Of a stretch of 6,943 nucleotides of DNA, positions 1-5,008 are shown in pieces. Position 1 is the stretch's first letter, and the number at the start of each line of letters is the position of its first letter. The notes beneath the pieces were generated by a model. It was not told the DNA's origin. It was given only the letters and a program-made list of their open reading frames with translations, and did no database searches. The position numbers and the translations under genes are program-made. Source of the DNA: an uncultured Ignavibacteria bacterium (GTDB taxonomy: Bacteria; Bacteroidota; Ignavibacteria; Kapaibacteriales; UBA961); the NCBI GenBank assembly GCA_937868245.1, contig CALMMI010000509.1, positions 1-6,943 on the forward strand, given 5' to 3'.

Positions 1-274
1 CCGTGAGAAGTACTTGAAAATTAGTAATTACATCCAGAACTAGGAGCTTCTTACTGCTGTTGAAATACGCAAGAAATTTTACGAAAAGTGCAATCAGTAT
101 ATTCAGTCCAATCAGCCTGCCTGCCCATTCGATTTTATTAAAGAAAAGGATACTCAGCAGAGTATAAATACTCGACAAACCGAGTACATATATATCTATT
201 GTATTGTAATGAACAGAAAACTTAGATTTGTGATGAGTGGAATGGGTATCTTTCGTTAGCTTCGCTGCTGGCAT
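1..274 (-). CDS. N-terminal part of an unidentified integral membrane protein, cut by the window edge
   Basis: Reading the minus strand from the ATG at 274-272 gives 91 uninterrupted codons that run off the left edge, so the C-terminus is missing. The start is the first ATG after an in-frame TAA 24 bases upstream; the Shine-Dalgarno is poor. The N-terminus is a polar, His/Lys-rich tail (residues 1-22). Two hydrophobic segments follow, at about 26-45 (rich in Ile, Leu, Tyr, Phe) and 51-71, joined by a short Asn-Lys-Ile-Glu-Trp turn. A Ser-Ser-Lys-Lys stretch at 73-76 probably marks the inner face. This is the expected look of a polytopic inner-membrane protein. The layout vaguely recalls PAP2-type phosphatases, but the fragment stops before any catalytic motif could appear, so I assign no function. 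It is transcribed divergently from the glycosyltransferase at 379. Confidence 0.6.
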   Translation of the reverse strand, partial: MPAAKLTKDTHSTHHKSKFSVHYNTIDIYVLGLSSIYTLLSILFFNKIEWAGRLIGLNILIALFVKFLAYFNSSKKLLVLDVITNFQVLLT

Positions 275-294
275 ATCAGTTCTATTTGAGTATA

Positions 295-329
295 TTTACG
301 TAGTTTCAAAGTAAATTTTACGTAAAATT
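295..329. promoter_or_regulatory. Palindrome with a repeated TTTACGTA core in the divergent intergenic region (candidate operator)
   Basis: Positions 314-329 form a perfect 16-bp palindrome, AATTTTACGTAAAATT. The 8-mer TTTACGTA at its centre (317-324) also occurs at 295-302, exactly 22 bp away, close to two helical turns. The site sits near the middle of the 104-bp spacer between the minus-strand membrane gene (start 274) and the plus-strand glycosyltransferase (start 379). A dimeric regulator binding there could control both. AT-rich palindromes also arise by chance, and no bound protein can be named, so an operator role is inference. Confidence 0.4.
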
Positions 330-378
330 AGCTGTTTTTAAAGTAATTTCGATAGTATTTCAATTTTTCGAGAGAATA

Positions 379-1023
379 ATGATAACACTGTATCCAAAGC
401 GTATTCCCTTTTACTCTGTGATAATACCAACATTTAACCGTGCTGAACTGCTCCCCAGAGCACTCAAATCATTACTCAAACAAACCGAAACAGATTGGGA
501 AGCAATTATCTGCGATGACGGCAGTAACGATTCAACATTTTCCGTAGCACAGGAATTTATTTCGCAAAATTCTAATATTAGGTATTTATATCATGCAAAC
601 CGTGGAACAGGGCTTACCCGTAATTCCGGAATTCTGGCTGCTTGTGGAATGTTCGTTACCTTTTTGGATTCAGATGATGAGTATTTGCCGGAGCACCTTG
701 CAATTCGTAAGGAAATATTATGGGATTACCCCGAAGTTGATTTACTACACGGAGGAGTTGAAATAATCGGAAACCCATTTGTGGCAGATAAAGATAATCC
801 CAAAAAGCAAATCCACCTTTCGAAGTGTGTAATAGGCGGGACGTTTGTGATAAAAAGGACATCAGCTTTAACAATCGGCGGGTTTTCAGAACTTCGTTAT
901 GCGGATGATGCAGATTTCTTTGCCAGGGCTCAAGAAGAAGGCTTTACTATCGGGGAAACAGATGCAGCAACATACGTTTATCATCGTGATACACCGGATT
1001 CCCTTTGCTCAACCCAAGTGTAG
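379..1023 (+). CDS. Small family 2 glycosyltransferase (GT-A fold)
   Basis: This 214-residue protein is a cytoplasmic glycosyltransferase of family GT2, which moves a sugar from a nucleotide-sugar donor to an acceptor in glycan, LPS or exopolysaccharide synthesis. The N-terminal Rossmann-like strand is present (S13-VIIPTFNRA-22). It is followed by the nucleotide-binding Asp-Asp-Gly-Ser motif (46-49), the RGTGLTRNSG segment (75-84), the metal-binding Asp-Ser-Asp-Asp motif (97-100) and an acidic Tyr-Ala-Asp-Asp-Ala-Asp stretch (174-179) where the catalytic acid usually lies. The final residues (Tyr201-His-Arg) match the usual end of the catalytic domain. The whole protein is thus one GT-A domain with no membrane anchor or C-terminal extension, at the short end for the family. 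The acceptor and sugar cannot be told. A weak GAGAG (370-374) lies 4 bases before the ATG. It stands alone, divergent from the membrane gene at 274 and followed by a hairpin. Confidence 0.88.
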   Translation: MITLYPKRIPFYSVIIPTFNRAELLPRALKSLLKQTETDWEAIICDDGSNDSTFSVAQEFISQNSNIRYLYHANRGTGLTRNSGILAACGMFVTFLDSDDEYLPEHLAIRKEILWDYPEVDLLHGGVEIIGNPFVADKDNPKKQIHLSKCVIGGTFVIKRTSALTIGGFSELRYADDADFFARAQEEGFTIGETDAATYVYHRDTPDSLCSTQV

Positions 1024-1041
1024 TGCAGTAAGTAACTGCAC
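1023..1041 (+). terminator. Hairpin overlapping the glycosyltransferase stop codon
   Basis: GTGCAGT (1023-1029) and ACTGCAC (1035-1041) are perfect 7-bp inverted repeats around a 5-base loop (AAGTA). The first stem base is the last base of the TAG stop codon. The position suits a transcription terminator or a 3'-end-stabilising stem-loop. No U-run follows (the next bases are CTAATCC), so it is not a textbook Rho-independent terminator. It may act as an mRNA end protector or be fortuitous. Confidence 0.35.
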
Positions 1042-1186
1042 CTAATCCTGTATTACTTCACTCGAGAAATCACCGCAAACCGTACCATAACTTTTGTATT
1101 TACACCCAATCCGTTGATTTTACGGCAGTTTTTTGTCGGGATTTAGTTAATTTTACATTCTTTAGCATATTCAACCCTTTACTTTC

Positions 1187-1191
1187 AGGAG
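1187..1191 (+). promoter_or_regulatory. Shine-Dalgarno that fixes the TTG start of the YmdB-family gene
   Basis: AGGAG at 1187-1191 lies 6 bases before TTG at 1198-1200. This is the ideal spacing, and it supports the TTG as the start codon. The next in-frame ATG (codon 19, at 1252) would remove the metal-binding Asp12 and the whole first strand, so it cannot be the start of an active enzyme. Confidence 0.8.
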
Positions 1192-1197
1192 TTTATT

Positions 1198-2013
1198 TTG
1201 GCTCGCACACTCAGCGTTCTCTTTATTGGTGATATTGTTGGCAATCCGGGCATGAATGCCGTCCGTACTTTTCTCCCGTCTTTTATCCAGAAATACTCAG
1301 CACAATGTGTTGTTATTAACGGCGAAAATATTGTTAATGGTAAGGGTCTTACAGAGAAGGAAGCAACAGAGCTTTTTGCACTTGGTGCAAATGTAATCAC
1401 AACAGGTAATCACGTGTGGGAAAATTGGCAATCACGTCCGTTACTTGCATCCAATCCGCTTGTACTTCGTCCGTTAAACTACCCTGCGGGTAATCCCGGG
1501 CGCGGTCATGCCATTGCTACGCTTCCCAACGGGATTAATGTTGGAGTGTTGCAATTGCAGGGTCGTACTTTTATGCAGTCGATAGACTGTCCGTTCAGAG
1601 CAGCCGACTCTGCACTTGCAAAATTACAGGCTCAGTGCAAGATAATCATTGTGGATTTCCATGCTGATGCAACAGCCGAAAAAATTGCAATGGGGTGGCA
1701 TCTCGACGGCAGGGTAAGTGCTGTACTCGGTACACATACCCACATCCAAACAGCAGATGCACGGATACTTCCCAAAGGAACTGCCTATATAACCGACGTG
1801 GGTATGACAGGTCCGTATGATTCTGTTCTCGGGATGCAAAAAGAAATTGCCTTGAAACGATTTATCCTCCAAACAGCTCATAAATACGAAACAGCCACCG
1901 ATGATATGCGGCTTTGCGGTGCAAACGTTGTTATAGATGAGCAAACAGGTAAGGCAATTTCAATCAAACCGTTTATGTATCCTGCCCCTATTACTGATAT
2001 TTCGGAGTTATAG
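1198..2013 (+). CDS. ymdB: YmdB/TIGR00282-family metallophosphoesterase (2',3'-cyclic nucleotide phosphodiesterase)
   Basis: This 271-residue protein has the length of the family (Bacillus subtilis YmdB is about 264) and carries its full dinuclear-metal active site. The motifs are Gly-Asp12-Ile-Val-Gly, Asn-Gly-Glu43-Asn44, Gly-Asn71-His72, Asp-Phe-His155 and Gly-Thr-His180-Thr-His182. Family hallmarks also present are LQGRTF (120-125), Cys-Pro-Phe (131-133), ILPKGTAYITDVGMTGPYDS in the C-terminal half, and LGMQKE after it. In B. subtilis the family hydrolyses 2',3'-cyclic nucleotides and affects the choice between motility and biofilm; in this organism that role is inferred. There is no signal peptide, so it should be cytoplasmic. 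The start is TTG, chosen on the Shine-Dalgarno at 1187 and the fit of the N-terminus. Met19 stands where many relatives have Arg (GxPGR). The gene is flanked by a 174-bp upstream gap and a 58-bp gap before the subtilase. There is no adjacent RNase Y gene as in Firmicutes. Confidence 0.93.
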   Translation: MARTLSVLFIGDIVGNPGMNAVRTFLPSFIQKYSAQCVVINGENIVNGKGLTEKEATELFALGANVITTGNHVWENWQSRPLLASNPLVLRPLNYPAGNPGRGHAIATLPNGINVGVLQLQGRTFMQSIDCPFRAADSALAKLQAQCKIIIVDFHADATAEKIAMGWHLDGRVSAVLGTHTHIQTADARILPKGTAYITDVGMTGPYDSVLGMQKEIALKRFILQTAHKYETATDDMRLCGANVVIDEQTGKAISIKPFMYPAPITDISEL

Positions 2014-2023
2014 ATTTAGTATT

Positions 2024-2051
2024 TTGATAGAGTATATCTCGTCACTATAGA
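2024..2051 (+). promoter_or_regulatory. Possible promoter for the subtilase-M61 gene pair
   Basis: TTGATA (2024-2029) and TATAGA (2046-2051) are separated by 16 bases in the 58-bp gap after the YmdB gene, roughly matching a vegetative -35/-10 pair. The Bacteroidota-type -7 element (TAnnTTTG) is not matched. Transcription from here would begin near 2058, leaving only about 14 leader bases before the subtilase ATG. Read-through from the YmdB gene is equally possible. Confidence 0.25.
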
Positions 2052-2056
2052 ATATT

Positions 2057-2072
2057 TAAGGAGTAATCCTTA
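2057..2072 (+). promoter_or_regulatory. Shine-Dalgarno of the subtilase gene inside a small start-codon hairpin
   Basis: AAGGAG (2058-2063) lies 8 bases before the ATG at 2072 and is a strong ribosome binding site. It is embedded in a perfect inverted repeat: TAAGGA (2057-2062), loop GTAA (2063-2066), TCCTTA (2067-2072). In RNA the loop is GUAA, a GNRA-type tetraloop. Five of six Shine-Dalgarno bases and the A of the start codon would be paired. The ribosome binding site is well supported; control by the hairpin is inference. Confidence 0.7.
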
Positions 2073-5005
2073 TGAACATCAGAACATTACTCTTTTCTTT
2101 ACTGTTGATTTGCTCTATTTCAACTATTGAACTTAAAGCTCAGGTTGGTTTACTGCAAGGTAAAGAGATTCTCCCTGCATCTAAAGAAACAGGTAGATTG
2201 GATGCAGTGTTAAACCATGTTGCAATGATAAGGGTTCAACCGGAATTCAAATCGTTGGATAAGGCTCAACGGGCACTTGCTCCATTTGGGATTAGAATCC
2301 TTGCCCCTTTCCTAAAACCTGAGCAAAGTTTGGCTTATCAATTTGAAAAGAATAATCCTGACATTCAAACGCCAACTCCTGCCAATCGTATCAATGATAT
2401 ACTACGGACTGAAGAACCTTTGCTTCGCACGTATATTATAGAATATTCAGGTAATGACTCTCCTGAGCTTTTCTGTTTACGGGCAGGGCAACATTGCGAT
2501 GTAATAGAAATCGCCGAGCCATATTATCTGCCTGCTCTCGCCGGAGGAACTCCGAACGACTCTCTTCTCCCTCTCCAGAACACCCTAAAAACCATGAAAG
2601 CTATTGAGGCATGGAATATCTACGAAGGAGATTCTACAGTTGTTATAGCTATCAGTGATGCAGGTACAATGCAAGACCATGAAGATATTTTCGGCTCATT
2701 GTGGGTTAACGCAAACGAAATTCCGGGTAATCGCATCGATGACGACGGCAACGGGTACACCGATGATTACCAAGGCTATAATTTTGCATGGAAAGATGAC
2801 GGTACAGCACCGGGAAATACATATAATAAAATTCAGGCACATGGTACGTACACAGCAGGAATAGCAGGAGCTACTGCTAATAATCATATAGGAATCTGTG
2901 GAGCAGGTAACAAATGCATAATTTTCCCTTTGAAATGTACATCTGAGAATAATGCCTTTGTAATATCGTACGGTTATCAGTCTATTATCTATGCCGTCTT
3001 GATGGGGTTTGATGTGATTAATTGCAGTTGGACTTCTTTTAATCACTCATGTATCAATCAATCTGTTATTGATTATGCTCTTAGTAAGAATTTAGTGGTT
3101 GTTGCAGCGGCTGGCAATGGTAATAAGACAACATCTGTATTCCCGGCAAGTTATAAAGGTGTACTAGGGGTAGGAATAACCAACGAAAACGATTTTGTAA
3201 TGGAAGTATCGGGACTGGCAACTAATGCTTCAGTAATGGCTCCAGGTCATCGGACATGGTCAACTTCGTTTTCTGATAAGGAGTACTTTCAAATTTCAGA
3301 ATTTGCTCCTGCAACCTCGTTTGCATCTCCACTTGCTGCAGGAGTTATGGGCTTGGTTCGATCTCGTCAACCATTACTTTCTGCAAGACAGGCAGTGGAA
3401 TTCACCCGACTTTGTACTGATAATATTGAAGATCTGAATCCTGCATATCGAGGGAAAATAGGTGGTCGTTTGAATATGCTGAAAGCTGTTACGCTTGATC
3501 CTATGTCGTTTGTAGCAATACGCCCCGAAGAAGTAAGCGTTCGTTCGGATTCTGGTTTTACAAGACTTTTTGGCTCTGCGGGATATAACACTGGTTCTGT
3601 TTCCATTAGAGTAAAAAACTACTTAGGTGCGGCTAAAAGCGTCTCTTATCACGTTTCAACGCTGCAGGATTCTTTGCATCTAACAAGTATAATCGATAGT
3701 AATTTCAGTTCGGGTGAGCTTACCTCAGATGGTAAACTTACACTGAATGCCCCAACAGGCATTAGAATTTCCTCTGCTCCAGGGGCAACCCCCTTCTTGC
3801 TTCGTGTTGATATTTCGGCAATAGGTATCGGTGGTGACACCACGCGGGATTTCTTCCTTACCCCAATTACCCCGTTTCCTGCAATTTATACCCATCATAA
3901 TACAAAGGATACGATTGTATTTTCAATTTCAGATGACGGGAATATCGGTTACTCGGATTTTCCCCGGAATCAACAAGGCGTTGGCTTTCGCTATGGAGGC
4001 GAATGTACATACCTTATTGAAGGGGGAATACTTGCTTCTGACGGAAAAGCCAAAGTTGTCAGCCAGGTTCGGAATGCATCACGCCAACGCGACACCCATT
4101 TCAGCCCGGTTGTGCAATTCAATGCGCCGGAAGGTCCTCTTTATGGCATTGTGTCTGACTCTCAAGCTCCAGACTCCGTTAAATTGGGAATAACCGTCCG
4201 TGAACGATTAATACCAAATACAGATGCTTCAATTGTACAATTGAACATGAAAGCAGCCCGTACCTCAAGTGAGGGAGCGTTGTCATTAGCACATTATTTT
4301 AATTGGAATTTAGGCGGATTAAGCGATAGAAGTTCTGCAAAACTTTTTAGCGAGGTAATTCCCGACAGTATCAAATCCCGTGCAGCTGCTGTACTGATTC
4401 AGTCGGATATTACCGATGATGTGATTGCGTGCGCAGTTGTTTCGTGCAATCCTGAATTTACTCCGATATGCACCGCATTCGATGATTCATTAACGCAAAA
4501 CGGATTTACTAATAGCGAGAAAATCGCATTTATGTCCGGCACGGTCAGAAGTGAAAAAAATAAGTCAGGTGAAGTTGGTGTAGTAATCGGAATGAAAATC
4601 CAAACTCCTCCCGTTTCTATAGAACCTAATTCACTTGATGATTATGCCCTGTTCATTGCAGCAGGGAAATCTGTTGCAGAAGTAAGTTCAAGGCTCAGCA
4701 AAGCAATATCCTCTACATGCAGCACTCTCTTGGATGTGGACGAACAGCCAATCAGTTCTGAAATGAAAGTAATTCCATCACCGGCTAATGATGAAATTAC
4801 AATAAACGCCCCCGCAAAATCTGGCAGAATTGAAATTAGAATCCATAATGTCTTAGGGGAAGATGTGATTGTTCCCCGGCAATTTTTTAATGAAACAAGC
4901 GTTATCCATACTCGGGTAGATGTTTCTTCCCTTAGTTCCGGAACTTATTATGTAATTATCCGTGTCGGTAACGAAATACAAACTGCTGCGTTTATTAAGC
5001 AGTAA
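2072..5005 (+). CDS. Secreted subtilisin-like serine protease (S8) with a type IX secretion sorting domain
   Basis: This 977-residue protein is predicted to be exported by Sec and then carried across the outer membrane by the type IX secretion system. Residues 1-24 are a signal peptide (Arg4, Leu-rich core, likely cleavage near Lys-Ala-Gln). Residues 25 to about 165 look like a propeptide. The S8 catalytic domain (about 175-475) shows Asp196 (Ser-Asp-Ala-Gly), His257 (AHGTYTAG), oxyanion Asn349 (AAGNG) and nucleophile Ser416 (ATSFASP). An acidic loop at 223-232 (DDDGNGYTDD) probably binds calcium and is common in T9SS subtilases. A beta-rich, Ig-like stretch (about 485-600) follows, then an unrecognised region (about 605-885). 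The tail (about 898-977) has the T9SS type A pattern: Pro902-Ser-Pro-Ala-Asn, Leu928-Gly, then LSSGTYY (954-960). The substrate is unknown; degradation of external protein is the likely role. Asp-Ala-Gly replaces the commoner Asp-Ser/Thr-Gly. Several Cys lie in the catalytic domain. The M61 gene starts 3 bp after the stop. Confidence 0.92.
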   Translation: MNIRTLLFSLLLICSISTIELKAQVGLLQGKEILPASKETGRLDAVLNHVAMIRVQPEFKSLDKAQRALAPFGIRILAPFLKPEQSLAYQFEKNNPDIQTPTPANRINDILRTEEPLLRTYIIEYSGNDSPELFCLRAGQHCDVIEIAEPYYLPALAGGTPNDSLLPLQNTLKTMKAIEAWNIYEGDSTVVIAISDAGTMQDHEDIFGSLWVNANEIPGNRIDDDGNGYTDDYQGYNFAWKDDGTAPGNTYNKIQAHGTYTAGIAGATANNHIGICGAGNKCIIFPLKCTSENNAFVISYGYQSIIYAVLMGFDVINCSWTSFNHSCINQSVIDYALSKNLVVVAAAGNGNKTTSVFPASYKGVLGVGITNENDFVMEVSGLATNASVMAPGHRTWSTSFSDKEYFQISEFAPATSFASPLAAGVMGLVRSRQPLLSARQAVEFTRLCTDNIEDLNPAYRGKIGGRLNMLKAVTLDPMSFVAIRPEEVSVRSDSGFTRLFGSAGYNTGSVSIRVKNYLGAAKSVSYHVSTLQDSLHLTSIIDSNFSSGELTSDGKLTLNAPTGIRISSAPGATPFLLRVDISAIGIGGDTTRDFFLTPITPFPAIYTHHNTKDTIVFSISDDGNIGYSDFPRNQQGVGFRYGGECTYLIEGGILASDGKAKVVSQVRNASRQRDTHFSPVVQFNAPEGPLYGIVSDSQAPDSVKLGITVRERLIPNTDASIVQLNMKAARTSSEGALSLAHYFNWNLGGLSDRSSAKLFSEVIPDSIKSRAAAVLIQSDITDDVIACAVVSCNPEFTPICTAFDDSLTQNGFTNSEKIAFMSGTVRSEKNKSGEVGVVIGMKIQTPPVSIEPNSLDDYALFIAAGKSVAEVSSRLSKAISSTCSTLLDVDEQPISSEMKVIPSPANDEITINAPAKSGRIEIRIHNVLGEDVIVPRQFFNETSVIHTRVDVSSLSSGTYYVIIRVGNEIQTAAFIKQ

Positions 5006-5008
5006 ACA

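Noticed and set aside
656..874. Minus-strand open frame opposite the glycosyltransferase
   Set aside because: It lies wholly inside a well-supported gene with intact family motifs, and its own translation shows no recognisable pattern.
1088..1106. TAACTTTTG-like sequence resembling a Bacteroidota -7 promoter element upstream of the YmdB gene
   Set aside because: The spacing inside the element is off by one base and there is no TTG-type upstream element at the right distance; the AT-rich gap makes such matches easy.
1133..1161. TTG (1133-1135) followed 18 bases later by TACATTCT as a promoter for the YmdB gene
   Set aside because: The downstream element misses the last two consensus bases; too weak to annotate although a promoter somewhere in 1042-1186 is likely.
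1624..1944. 106-codon minus-strand open frame opposite the YmdB-family gene
   Set aside because: It overlaps the most conserved part of a clear family member; its Cys/His-rich translation is an antisense by-product of conserved His and Gly codons.
2084..2125. Possible lipobox around Cys14 of the subtilase signal peptide
   Set aside because: The residue before the Cys is Ile rather than Gly, Ala or Ser, and the Cys sits inside the hydrophobic core. A Sec signal peptide cleaved further on fits better.
3831..4193. 120-codon plus-strand open frame in another phase within the subtilase gene
   Set aside because: The subtilase frame is uninterrupted from signal peptide to sorting tail, so this is not a frameshifted domain or a separate gene.
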